Of a stretch of DNA of 64,000 nucleotides, positions 34,649 to 43,027 are shown piece after piece. The position numbers and the translations under genes are program-made. How positions within the stretch are numbered: position 1 is the first letter of the stretch; every line of letters starts with the position of its first letter. Origin of the DNA: Agrobacterium tumefaciens (GTDB lineage: Bacteria > Pseudomonadota > Alphaproteobacteria > Rhizobiales > Rhizobiaceae); assembly GCF_005221385.1 (NCBI RefSeq), contig NZ_CP039903.1, positions 2,795,001 to 2,859,000 on the forward strand. The letters run 5' to 3'. The notes under the pieces were generated by a model, which was not told where the DNA came from, ran no database searches, and worked only from the letters and a program-made list of their open reading frames with translations.

Positions 34649-36277
34649 GTGCCTGACCGTAAATCGCCACTCGCGCCTTTAAGGCATTTGACTTACAGAC
34701 GAATCTGGATCGCCAGCCTTGCCTCGAATTTCGGCGGACTGATCCAGGCGGTGGGCGCCGCATGGATGATGACCTCGCTGTCGAGTTCCGAAAACATGAT
34801 CGCGCTGGTGCAGGCTTCCACCTCGCTGCCGATCATGATGTTTTCGCTGATTTCAGGCGCGCTGGCCGACAGTTTTGATCGCCGCCGCATTATGATCTCG
34901 GCGCAGTTCTTGATGCTGACTGCCTCTGTACTGCTCACGGTTTTTGCCTGGTCCGGCTGGCTCACACCCTGGCTGCTGCTTTTCTTCACCTTCATGATCG
35001 GCTGCGGCACGGCGCTCAACAATCCGTCCTGGCAGGCCTCCGTTGGCGAAATGGTGCCGCGCGAGGATCTGCCCGCCGCCGTGACGCTGAACAGTGTCGG
35101 TTTCAACATCACCCGCAGCGTCGGCCCCGCCATCGGCGGTATCATCGTCGCTGCTGCCGGTGCCGCTGCCGCGTTTTTCGTCAATGCGCTCAGCTACTTC
35201 ACCCTGCTTTATGCCCTGTTTCGCTGGCAGCCGCCCAAAAACGCCTCGACCTTGCCGCGCGAGCAGCTTCTCGCCGCCATATCGGCCGGAATGCGTTATG
35301 TGGCCATGTCGCCCAATATCGGCAAGGTGCTGGTGCGCGGCTTTCTCTTCGGCCTCTCCGCCAGTGCCATCCTGGCCTTGATGCCGATCGTTGCTCGCGA
35401 TCTGGTCGAGGGCGGCCCGTTGACCTACGGCGTCATGCTGGGCGCATTCGGCGTCGGTGCCATTGGTGGCGCGCTCATCAGTGCCCGGTTGCGGGAAGTC
35501 ATGTCCAGCGAATGGATCGTGCGTGTCGCCTTTTTAGGTTTCGCCTTCAGTTCCGGTATAACGGCAATCAGCACGAGTGCGATCATCACCTCACTGGTCC
35601 TGACCGTCGCCGGCGCCTGCTGGGTTCTGGCGCTTTCCCTGTTCAACACCATCGTCCAGCTTTCCACCCCGCGCTGGGTGGTGGGCCGGGCACTTTCGCT
35701 TTACCAGACGCTGACCTTCGGCGGCATCGCGGTCGGCAGCTGGCTGTGGGGTGAACTGGCGGAAGACTACGGCATTTCCTATTCGCTTCTCTGTTCCTGC
35801 GTGCTGATGCTGCTCGGCGTCGTCGTGGGCCTCAAGCTTGCCATGCCGGCCTTCGCCTCGCTCAATCTCGATCCGCTCAACCGTTTCGTGGAGCCGCCAC
35901 TGAGGCTTGATATCAAGCCGCGCAGTGGCCCGATCGCCATTCTCATCGATTATGAAATCCATGACGAGGATCTCGGCGAATTCCTGCCGCTGATGGCTGA
36001 GCGCCGCCGCATCCGCATCCGGGATGGCGCGCGTAACTGGAACCTGATGCGCGATCTCGAAAACCCTGACATCTGGACTGAAAGCTACCATGTGCCGACA
36101 TGGGTGGAATATGTCCGCCATAACCACCGCCGCACTCAGGCGGATGCGGAGGCTTGGGATCGGCTGCTCGAGCTTCATCGTGGCAAGACGCGGCCACGCG
36201 TACACCGGATGATCGAGCGGCAAACCATTCCGCCAACTGACGATATCTTCCATAAGCCGCATACCGACCAGCATTGA
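34649..36277 (+). CDS. MFS transporter with C-terminal soluble domain
   Basis: A 542-residue inner-membrane carrier of the MFS_3 type (related to enterobactin exporters). About 12 transmembrane helices cover residues 20-410, with DSFDRRRIMI as the loop 2-3 motif. The last 120 residues are hydrophilic and contain VHIDYEIHDED-like alternating segments (IAILIDYEIHDEDLGEFLPL, WTESYHVPTWVEYVRHNHR), like a dimeric alpha/beta-barrel domain. The start is GTG at 34649. The substrate is unknown. It is divergent from rimP. Confidence 0.82.
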   Translation: MPDRKSPLAPLRHLTYRRIWIASLASNFGGLIQAVGAAWMMTSLSSSENMIALVQASTSLPIMMFSLISGALADSFDRRRIMISAQFLMLTASVLLTVFAWSGWLTPWLLLFFTFMIGCGTALNNPSWQASVGEMVPREDLPAAVTLNSVGFNITRSVGPAIGGIIVAAAGAAAAFFVNALSYFTLLYALFRWQPPKNASTLPREQLLAAISAGMRYVAMSPNIGKVLVRGFLFGLSASAILALMPIVARDLVEGGPLTYGVMLGAFGVGAIGGALISARLREVMSSEWIVRVAFLGFAFSSGITAISTSAIITSLVLTVAGACWVLALSLFNTIVQLSTPRWVVGRALSLYQTLTFGGIAVGSWLWGELAEDYGISYSLLCSCVLMLLGVVVGLKLAMPAFASLNLDPLNRFVEPPLRLDIKPRSGPIAILIDYEIHDEDLGEFLPLMAERRRIRIRDGARNWNLMRDLENPDIWTESYHVPTWVEYVRHNHRRTQADAEAWDRLLELHRGKTRPRVHRMIERQTIPPTDDIFHKPHTDQH

Positions 36278-36322
36278 AAGACGATGTGCCGGGAGAGTGG
36301 CGACGGCCTTTATCCCCACGCG

Positions 36323-36411
36323 CCGTCATTCTCGGGCCTGTCCCGAGAATCCAATCCCCTATCGGCAGAATGATATGTTGCAGATGCTCGGGACAGGCCC
36401 GGGCATGACGG
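36323..36411. repeat. Long inverted repeat between MFS gene and lytic transglycosylase gene
   Basis: Two arms of about 24 bases, ccgtcattctcgggcctgtc... (36323-36346) and its near-complement ending ccgggcatgacgg (36387-36411), flank a 40-base loop. Its arms differ from the five smaller palindromes in this window. It may be a second class of rhizobial intergenic element or a terminator-like structure between the convergent genes. Confidence 0.6.
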
Positions 36412-36441
36412 AGGAGAGGTCTGTGTTTCGCCAGCAATCGG

Positions 36442-37764
36442 CTATTTCAGTTTAGCCTTCAGCGTCGCATCGGGAAAGCAGGTAGGCGCCAAGCCGTTTT
36501 TCGCCTGCCAGTCGCCGAGTGAACGGCGCGTCTTGAAGCCCGCCAGCCCGTCCGCCTTGCCGACATCGTAACCTTTGGCAACCAGCGCCTTCTGCATGGC
36601 CAGAACATCCGATCGCAGCATCGATCCGACATTGCCCCATTCCGCCTTGAATGGCCCCGCGCCATGGGCGATGCGGTCGGCGAGATTGCCGATGAACAGG
36701 GCGTAGAGATCAGAATTGTTATATTCCTTGATGACGTAGAAATTCGGCGTCACCACGAATTCCGGCCCATGCCGCCCGGCCGGCACCAGCATCATGCCAT
36801 CGGCGGTAAGGTCATTGGCCGGAAAGGCTTTTCCGGAAATGCGGGTGATGCCCATCTTCGTCCAGTCGGCCACCGGCCGTGCAAGGTCCGGGCCTTCCTG
36901 CGCGCACGAGACATTCGCCGGGATCGAGGCTTCGAAGCCCCAGTCGCGATTGCGCTGCCAGCCGCGCTGAGAAAGATAGTTCGCTATGGATGCCAGCGCG
37001 TCCGGTACGGAGTTCCAGATATCGCGCCGGCCGTCGCCATCGAAATCCACCGCATATTTGAGATAGCTTGACGGCATGAATTGCGGCTGGCCGAGTGCGC
37101 CGGCCCAGGAGCCCATCATGCGCGAGGCTGCGATATCGCCGCTCTCGACGATCTTCAGAGCATCGATCAGCTCGGTACGGAACATCTCTTTGCGGGTGGA
37201 CATATAGGCCTTCGTGGCCAGCACATCGACCACCGAATGGGGCAATTTCGCACGGCCGAAACCGGATTCACGGCCCCAGATCGCCACGATGATATCGCCG
37301 GGCACGCCATATTTCGCTTCGATGCGACGAAGGGTGGTGGCATGGGTTGCCGCAAGCGACCGACCGGTGCCGGCAAGCCCCTGCAGTCGCTTCTCGGAGA
37401 AATAGGCGCCCGGTGAGGAGAATTCGGCCTGGCTCTGGCTTTGTTCCTTTGGCGGTTTCTGGCCGGGGATGACGAGATCAGGCAGCTTCCAGTTGATGGA
37501 GAGACCGCTCAGCGCAGCATCGAGCGTCTTTTGCGAAATACCCGCCTTGCGTGCTTCCGGCCAGATTTCCTTTTTCAGCCACGTATTGAATTCGGCGTCG
37601 TATCGGGCAGCGGCTGCACCGGTTGGTACAGATTGCGCCATGGCCGCCGTCGCTGAAAAAACGGAAAGAATGGCGGCCAGTGCCTTGAAGCTTTTCCGGG
37701 AAAAGTGGAGCCCGGTTTTCCGTCCGGAAATGCGCCAGGACAAACAATCAAATCGGTTTCGCAT
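36442..37764 (-). CDS. Lytic murein transglycosylase, MltB-type
   Basis: A 440-residue peptidoglycan-cleaving enzyme of the SLT_2/MltB family with a C-terminal PG_binding_1 domain (about 370-440, VLAMQKALVAKGYDVGKADGLAG). The catalytic Glu lies in AIWGRESGFG; GALGQPQFMPSSYLKYAVDFDGDGRRDIW is family-specific. A signal peptide ends at ATAAMA. Residues 3-27 of its n-region are encoded by an intergenic palindrome that sits in frame (37687-37756). GGAG 6 bases before the ATG supports the start. Confidence 0.88.
   Translation of the reverse strand: MRNRFDCLSWRISGRKTGLHFSRKSFKALAAILSVFSATAAMAQSVPTGAAAARYDAEFNTWLKKEIWPEARKAGISQKTLDAALSGLSINWKLPDLVIPGQKPPKEQSQSQAEFSSPGAYFSEKRLQGLAGTGRSLAATHATTLRRIEAKYGVPGDIIVAIWGRESGFGRAKLPHSVVDVLATKAYMSTRKEMFRTELIDALKIVESGDIAASRMMGSWAGALGQPQFMPSSYLKYAVDFDGDGRRDIWNSVPDALASIANYLSQRGWQRNRDWGFEASIPANVSCAQEGPDLARPVADWTKMGITRISGKAFPANDLTADGMMLVPAGRHGPEFVVTPNFYVIKEYNNSDLYALFIGNLADRIAHGAGPFKAEWGNVGSMLRSDVLAMQKALVAKGYDVGKADGLAGFKTRRSLGDWQAKNGLAPTCFPDATLKAKLK
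37687..37756. repeat. Rhizobial intergenic palindrome, copy 4, inside a signal peptide
   Basis: The core gcttttccgggaaaagtggag, cggttttccgtccggaaatgcg and an A-rich end match the other copies. It lies wholly within the start of the lytic transglycosylase gene and is translated from the minus strand, adding an Arg/Lys-rich n-region. Confidence 0.75.
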
Positions 37765-37803
37765 TCGGTCTCCTCTTTGGGTCGTGGGGAGTGAAGGAAG
37801 GCG

Positions 37804-38409
37804 TCAGATCGTCGTGCGGGCCCGAAGCGCCGCCGTCAATGTGCCTTCGTCGAGATAGTCCAGCTCGCCGCCCACCGGCACCCCATGCGCAAGCCGGGTG
37901 ATCTTGATGCCGAGATCGGAGAGACGGTCGGTGATATAGTGGGCGGTTGCCTGCCCCTCAACTGTCGCATTGACGGCGATGATAAGCTCGCGAATGCCAC
38001 CGACGCTGACGCGGTCGATCAGCCCCTTGATGTTCAAATCTTCCGGCCCGACACCGTCGAGCGGCGATAGCGTGCCGCCCAGCACATGATAGGCGGTGTT
38101 CATGGCGCCCGCCCGTTCCAACGCCCATAGATCCGAGACGTCCTCGACAACGATGATGACTGACTGGTCGCGCCGGTCGTCGGCGCAGACGGTGCAGGGA
38201 TCGATGGTGTCGACATTGCCGCAGCAGGAGCAGATTTTCACCTTGTCATAGGCCTCGCTCATCGCGTGGCCCAGCGGCCCGAGAAGCTGCTCCTTCTTCT
38301 TGATGAGATGCAGCGCCGCCCGCCGCGCCGAGCGGGGGCCAAGTCCCGGCACTTTTGCCAGAAGCTGGATCAGTTTTTCGATTTCCGGACCGGTGACTCG
38401 TTTTGCCAT
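37804..38409 (-). CDS. recR: Recombination protein RecR
   Basis: A 201-residue recombination mediator. An N-terminal helix-hairpin-helix ([15 protein letters not shown]) is followed by a four-Cys zinc site ([16 protein letters not shown]), and a Toprim domain ([16 protein letters not shown]). It helps RecF load RecA onto gaps. It is divergent from the MOSC gene. Confidence 0.95.
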   Translation of the reverse strand: MAKRVTGPEIEKLIQLLAKVPGLGPRSARRAALHLIKKKEQLLGPLGHAMSEAYDKVKICSCCGNVDTIDPCTVCADDRRDQSVIIVVEDVSDLWALERAGAMNTAYHVLGGTLSPLDGVGPEDLNIKGLIDRVSVGGIRELIIAVNATVEGQATAHYITDRLSDLGIKITRLAHGVPVGGELDYLDEGTLTAALRARTTI

Positions 38410-38467
38410 GAGCGCTTTCTACTGCATAAATCGGGAAACGGGAATCATGAAGCGCGAAGGGCAGTTC

Positions 38468-39082
38468 ATGAAAATACAGGCGGTGTGCCGGGGCGAGGCC
38501 AAAAAGCTGCCGGGAAAGACGACGAAGACGGGCATCTTCAAACATGCCGTGCAAGGCCCGGTCTTGGTGGATGCCGAAGGTATCGTCAGCGATGCCGTGT
38601 GCAATCGCAAACATCACGGCGGGCCGGATCAGGCGATTTACGTCATGGGGTCCGTCGATCTGCATTTCTGGTCCCGCTCCCTGGGCTTCGTAGTCGAACC
38701 GGGATTTTTTGGCGAAAACCTAGTTTTGGAAGCTGTCGACAGTGCAAAACTCCATGTCGGCGACAGGTTCTCGGCCCGCGAAGTCGTGCTGGAGGTAACC
38801 GCTGCCCGCATTCCCTGCGCTACACTTTCGGCCCGGATCGGCGATCCCGATTTCGCGCTGCGTTTCCGGCAGGCGGGCCAGCCGGGTTTTTATTGCCGCG
38901 TGCTGAAAGGCGGAATACTCGCTGCCGGCGAGGATATCGTCTTCGAACCCTATCAGGGAACGAAACTGCCGATACCGACTATTCTCCAGCGATTTCGTCC
39001 CATGCAGCTTAATGCAGCCGAGCGCATGGCCTATCTAGAAACGCCGCTTGCCAGCCGGTTTCGCGCGATGCTGGAGGCCTAA
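38468..39082 (+). CDS. MOSC-domain protein (YiiM-like)
   Basis: A 204-residue molybdenum-cofactor sulfurase C-terminal domain protein. VCNRKHHGGPDQAIYVMG, GFFGENLVLEAVD, RIPCATLSARIGD (with the conserved Cys) and RQAGQPGFYCRVLKGG match YiiM-type proteins, which reduce N-hydroxylated substrates using bound molybdenum cofactor. ATG at 38468 has gaaggg 7 bases upstream. ATG at 38447 adds seven residues. It is inserted, in opposite orientation, between recR and ybaB. Confidence 0.82.
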   Translation: MKIQAVCRGEAKKLPGKTTKTGIFKHAVQGPVLVDAEGIVSDAVCNRKHHGGPDQAIYVMGSVDLHFWSRSLGFVVEPGFFGENLVLEAVDSAKLHVGDRFSAREVVLEVTAARIPCATLSARIGDPDFALRFRQAGQPGFYCRVLKGGILAAGEDIVFEPYQGTKLPIPTILQRFRPMQLNAAERMAYLETPLASRFRAMLEA

Positions 39083-39150
39083 ACTCTGCCTTGAGACGAG
39101 GACGGCGAATGCTAAACAGCGTTTCGCCATCCTGTTCAGTCGATATGATA

Positions 39151-39474
39151 TCAGAACGGCAACTTCATGCCTGGCGGCAGCGGCAGACCGGCGGTCAGGC
39201 CCGCCATCTTTTCCTGCGCCTGTGCTTCGCCCTTTCCCTTGGCGTCCTTATGGGCCGCCACGATCAGGTCCTCGAGAATTTCCACCTCGTCTTCCTTCAA
39301 CAGCGAAGGATCGATTTTCAGGCCGCGCATTTCGCCCTTGCCGTTGAGAGTGACGGTTACCAGACCGCCGCCGGCCCTGCCTTCGACTTCAAGGGCGGCG
39401 ATTTCTTCCTGCACCTTTTCCATCTTGGACTGCATTTCCTTGACCTTGCCCATCATGCCCATGATGTCGCGCAT
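39151..39474 (-). CDS. YbaB/EbfC-family nucleoid-associated protein
   Basis: A 107-residue DNA-binding protein. [27 protein letters not shown] is the long helix of the dimer and [21 protein letters not shown] the beta part. It follows dnaX on the same strand after 27 bases, as in most bacteria, and is probably translated from the dnaX transcript. Confidence 0.92.
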   Translation of the reverse strand: MRDIMGMMGKVKEMQSKMEKVQEEIAALEVEGRAGGGLVTVTLNGKGEMRGLKIDPSLLKEDEVEILEDLIVAAHKDAKGKGEAQAQEKMAGLTAGLPLPPGMKLPF

Positions 39475-39501
39475 GTGCCAAACTCCTGTTTTTGTTCTCG
39501 T

Positions 39502-41376
39502 TTAAAATTCGATGTCGTCGCCGGGAAGGATGTCGCCTTCGCTCGATTCGGCAACCGATGGCGGGGCGATTTCTTCCGCCTCGTCCTGTTCGACAGCTCT
39601 GATGCGCACGTCGGTGATTTTTGCGCCGGGGAATTGCTGGAGAATGGCCACGACGTCCGGATCCTGTCTCGCATCGACAAGGCGGGCGTCGCGGGCGTTG
39701 CCCTCGGCCTCCACCAGCGTCGGCTGGCCCTCTTCCTTGCTGAGGCTGACGATCCAGTGGATACCGGTCCACTCCTTTAGCCTCACGCCAAGCTCGCCGG
39801 GCAGCGAGCCGGGGGCGCCATCGCCAAGCCGCATATCGAGCCGGCCCGGTTCCAGTCGAACCAGCCGGACAAAGTTGCGGACCTTCGCCCGCATGACGGG
39901 ATCGCGATTTTTCTGGCAGAGATCGGCAATATCCTGCATCGAATTAACCGGAACTTTCGGCTCCGGCCGTTCTTCGGTCTTTGGTGCGGCGATCTGCATG
40001 TCCTGCGGCCGGCTGTCGGGAACGGCGCGCAAAATTGCAGACGTCTGCGGCGTTGCCGGGCGCTGGGCGGGAAGATCGACAGGTCTTGCCGCAGCCACGG
40101 TTTGCGCTGACGAATAGGCCCGCGCCCCGCCACCATTGCCGCCGCCCGCAGGCGCGCCGTTGGCATAGCCGCCATCACCGTTGGAAAGCTCAAGCAGCCG
40201 CCGTGCCGCATCTTCGGGTGCGGGCAGATTGGCGGCATGAGAAAGCCGGATCAGCACCATTTCGGCAGCACCCGCAGGCCGCGAGGCATTTTCCGTTTCC
40301 GGAATGCCCTTCAGCAGCATTTGCCAGATGCGAGACAACGCGGTTACCGCGATGGTTTCGGCAAATTCCGCACCACGCACGCGTTCGATTTCGGAAAGAG
40401 AAGGATCGTCTGCCGCGTCAGGCACATATTTCATGCGGGTGACGAGATGGGTGAAATCGGCGAGGTCGTTCAATACGACGACGGGGTTCGCACCCGCCTC
40501 ATACTGCCCGTTGAATTCCGAAAGGGCCGCCGCGACATCGCCTTTGACGACATGCTGGAAAAGATCGACGATGCGCGCCCGGTCGGCAAGGCCGAGCATG
40601 CCGCGCACCGCTTCGGCCTCCACACGGCCACCGCCATGGGCGATTGCCTGATCGAGCAGGGAAAGGCCGTCACGCGCGGAACCCTCGGCTGCACGGGCGA
40701 TCATCGACAGCGCCTGCGGCTCAGCCTCAAAACCTTCCTTGCCGGCAATGGCGGTGAACAGGCCGACGAGATCGGCAGCGCTGATGCGGCGCAGGTCGAA
40801 ACGCTGGCACCGCGACAGAACGGTGATCGGAACCTTGCGAATTTCGGTGGTCGCGAAGATGAATTTCACATGCTCCGGCGGCTCTTCCAAGGTCTTCAAA
40901 AGACCGTTGAAAGCCTGCGTCGACAGCATGTGCACTTCGTCGATGATGTAGACCTTGTAGCGCGCCGAGACCGGGCGATACCGCACCTGCTCGATGATCT
41001 CGCGAATATCATCGATACCCGTATGGGAGGCGGCGTCCATCTCGATCACGTCGACATGTCGGCCTTCCATGATCGCCTGGCAATGTTCACCGGGGATACG
41101 CAGGTCGATGGTCGGCTTGTCGATGGTGTCTGTCTTGTAATTCAGCGCGCGGGCGAGAATGCGCGCCGTGGTGGTCTTGCCCACGCCGCGGACGCCGGTC
41201 AGCATATAGGCCTGCGCGATGCGGCCGGTCTCGAACGCATTGGTCAGCGTGCGGACCATCGGCTCCTGGCCGACCATCAGATCGGAAAAATCCTTCGGGC
41301 GATATTTGCGCGCCAGTACCCGGTAGCCGGTCCCGACCTGGGATTCGCTTGGTGTGGTGGGTACGGTATCGCTCAT
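39502..41376 (-). CDS. dnaX: DNA polymerase III subunits gamma and tau
   Basis: A 624-residue clamp-loader ATPase. Walker A is GVRGVGKT (61-68), Walker B VYIIDEVHML, and sensor 1 TTEIRKVPITVLSRCQRF. Between residues 79 and 100 the zinc module is degenerate: only Cys99 of four cysteines is left (NYKTDTIDKPTIDLRIPGEHC). The C-terminal part beyond about 400 is the tau region that binds polymerase and helicase. A frameshift site to make gamma was not identified. ATG at 41376 gives the family N-terminus. The open frame goes upstream into the SRP RNA. Confidence 0.95.
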   Translation of the reverse strand: MSDTVPTTPSESQVGTGYRVLARKYRPKDFSDLMVGQEPMVRTLTNAFETGRIAQAYMLTGVRGVGKTTTARILARALNYKTDTIDKPTIDLRIPGEHCQAIMEGRHVDVIEMDAASHTGIDDIREIIEQVRYRPVSARYKVYIIDEVHMLSTQAFNGLLKTLEEPPEHVKFIFATTEIRKVPITVLSRCQRFDLRRISAADLVGLFTAIAGKEGFEAEPQALSMIARAAEGSARDGLSLLDQAIAHGGGRVEAEAVRGMLGLADRARIVDLFQHVVKGDVAAALSEFNGQYEAGANPVVVLNDLADFTHLVTRMKYVPDAADDPSLSEIERVRGAEFAETIAVTALSRIWQMLLKGIPETENASRPAGAAEMVLIRLSHAANLPAPEDAARRLLELSNGDGGYANGAPAGGGNGGGARAYSSAQTVAAARPVDLPAQRPATPQTSAILRAVPDSRPQDMQIAAPKTEERPEPKVPVNSMQDIADLCQKNRDPVMRAKVRNFVRLVRLEPGRLDMRLGDGAPGSLPGELGVRLKEWTGIHWIVSLSKEEGQPTLVEAEGNARDARLVDARQDPDVVAILQQFPGAKITDVRIRAVEQDEAEEIAPPSVAESSEGDILPGDDIEF

Positions 41377-41456
41377 TGCCTCGCCAGTTTGTTTTGCCAG
41401 TTTGTCTTGGGGCGCTGAACTGGCCCGGCGAAAGCTGAGCACGTCTTTTAAAAAAA

Positions 41457-41557
41457 GGTGGGAGGCTGGCACGGCGACCCGTGCCGGGCTCGTTAGGGCT
41501 GCTTCCTTCCGGACCTGACCCGGTTGGCGAGTGGCTCGTCCACCACCAACCTCCCGG
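41457..41557 (-). ncRNA. ffs: Signal recognition particle RNA, small bacterial type
   Basis: The minus strand carries the invariant domain IV core ggtcaggtccggaaggaagc (near 41515-41497). The ends pair as gggaggttgg (complement of 41546-41555) with ccagcctccc (41459-41468 in complement). A run of seven T follows. Length is about 100 bases, as for E. coli 4.5S. Ends are good to about 5 bases. The RNA guides Ffh to signal sequences. It lies upstream of dnaX with its own terminator. Confidence 0.95.
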
Positions 41558-41643
41558 GGCCACATATCGGCAATATCGACAGCAAATGCAAGCCAAGCCT
41601 TCAAAAAACTGCTATCACAATGAAAACAAACATGGAGGACACC

Positions 41644-42048
41644 TTGGAGACATTCCGGCTGGACGACAGGCTGGCACGCGATAGCGTGCTTGTGACGCGT
41701 TTGGGGCTATGCGAATTGCGTTTGCAGAATGACAGCCGCTGGCCCTGGCTTGTGCTGGTGCCCCAGCGAGACAGTGTCAGCGAATTGTTCGATCTTACCC
41801 CGCTCGATCAGGCCATGCTGACATTTGAGACCAATCTCGTCGCCGCTGCGCTGAAAGAAGTCACGGGGGCCATCAAGATCAATGTCGGTGCGCTTGGCAA
41901 TATCGTCCGGCAGCTTCATGTTCATATTATCGCCCGCAACGAAGGCGACACCTGCTGGCCTGGACCCATCTGGGGTCACGGAACGCCGGTGCCTTATGCG
42001 GCGGGTGAAAAGGAAACTTTCATGAAAAAAATCTCCGGCGCGCTCTGA
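41644..42048 (+). CDS. HIT-family nucleotide hydrolase/transferase
   Basis: A 134-residue histidine-triad protein. The triad motif is QLHVHIIARN with a trailing histidine pattern H-phi-H-phi-I. ATG codons at 41620 and 41632 lack ribosome sites, whereas TTG at 41644 follows a perfect ggagg by 5 bases and gives METFRLDDRL. The third catalytic His position (H-phi-H-phi-H) reads Ile-Ala-Arg, which in such proteins may reduce activity. It is coupled to nudC (TGATG). Confidence 0.8.
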   Translation: METFRLDDRLARDSVLVTRLGLCELRLQNDSRWPWLVLVPQRDSVSELFDLTPLDQAMLTFETNLVAAALKEVTGAIKINVGALGNIVRQLHVHIIARNEGDTCWPGPIWGHGTPVPYAAGEKETFMKKISGAL

Positions 42049-43010
42049 TGATGTCAATGACAATTTTCGAAACCAACGCTCCCCATCCCGAAGCAAGCCT
42101 GCTGACAGCTTTTTCTAAAAATGCCCTCGACCGTTTCGCCGAGAAGCGTACGGAAGAGTGCGTTGCCGATGCGCTGAAAATCGACGGCACCCATATTTTT
42201 GCCTTCTCCGGTAACCGGCTTGTCCTGAAGCACGATGATCAGGTCATCGATCCCCTGTTCTCCGCCTATGAGCTGGCCGAGTTGCAGCCGGATTTCGACA
42301 ATGCCGTGCTGCTGGGATACCGTGAAACCGGCGAGCCGAGAATCGCCGTGCCGGTTGCCGTCGCCGAAGACCATCTGGCGAGCCATTACAAGCTTGCCGA
42401 CGCCCGCACGCTTTACCGCGATCATCTGCTCGATGAGGAGTTGCTAAGCGAAGTTGCTCAGGCTGTCAGCCTCACGCACTGGAATGGTGACAATCGCTTT
42501 TGTGGGAAGTGCGGCGGGAGCATGGAGCTGCGGATCGGCGGTTACAAGCGGATCTGCGCTGCCTGCAACCACACTATTTTTCCGCGAACCGACCCTGTCG
42601 TCATCATGATGACGATCGATATCGAGCGCGATCTTTGCCTGCTTGGTCGTGGCGCCCATTTTGCGCCGGGCATGTATTCCTGCCTCGCCGGCTTCGTTGA
42701 ACCGGGTGAAACCATCGAGCAGGCCGTTCGCCGTGAAACGCATGAGGAATCCGGTGTCGACATCGGCCGCGTACGCTATCACGCCTCCCAGCCTTGGCCG
42801 ATGCCGCATACGCTGATGATCGGCTGTTATGCCGAAGCGCTCTCTTTCGATATCGCCCGTGACGAGATCGAACTGGAGGATTGCCGGTGGTTTACGCGCA
42901 CTGAGGTGGCCGCGATGCTGGAGACGGCGACGGGCGAAGGTTTTTCCGCCCCTCCGGGTGGCGCCATCGCGCACCGGCTGATGCGCGACTGGGTGGAATG
43001 GACGAAATGA
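42048..43010 (+). CDS. nudC: NADH pyrophosphatase NudC
   Basis: A 320-residue Nudix hydrolase that cleaves NADH and de-caps NAD-capped RNA. A zinc ribbon (CGKCGGS and CAAC, about residues 150-175) precedes the Nudix box GFVEPGETIEQAVRRETHEESGVDI (GX5EX7REUXEEXGU). SQPWPMPHTLMIG is the NADH-specific motif. It shares one base with the HIT gene stop and is probably translated with it. Confidence 0.94.
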   Translation: MMSMTIFETNAPHPEASLLTAFSKNALDRFAEKRTEECVADALKIDGTHIFAFSGNRLVLKHDDQVIDPLFSAYELAELQPDFDNAVLLGYRETGEPRIAVPVAVAEDHLASHYKLADARTLYRDHLLDEELLSEVAQAVSLTHWNGDNRFCGKCGGSMELRIGGYKRICAACNHTIFPRTDPVVIMMTIDIERDLCLLGRGAHFAPGMYSCLAGFVEPGETIEQAVRRETHEESGVDIGRVRYHASQPWPMPHTLMIGCYAEALSFDIARDEIELEDCRWFTRTEVAAMLETATGEGFSAPPGGAIAHRLMRDWVEWTK

Positions 43011-43027
43011 AGCGCGTTGCGGCAGGC

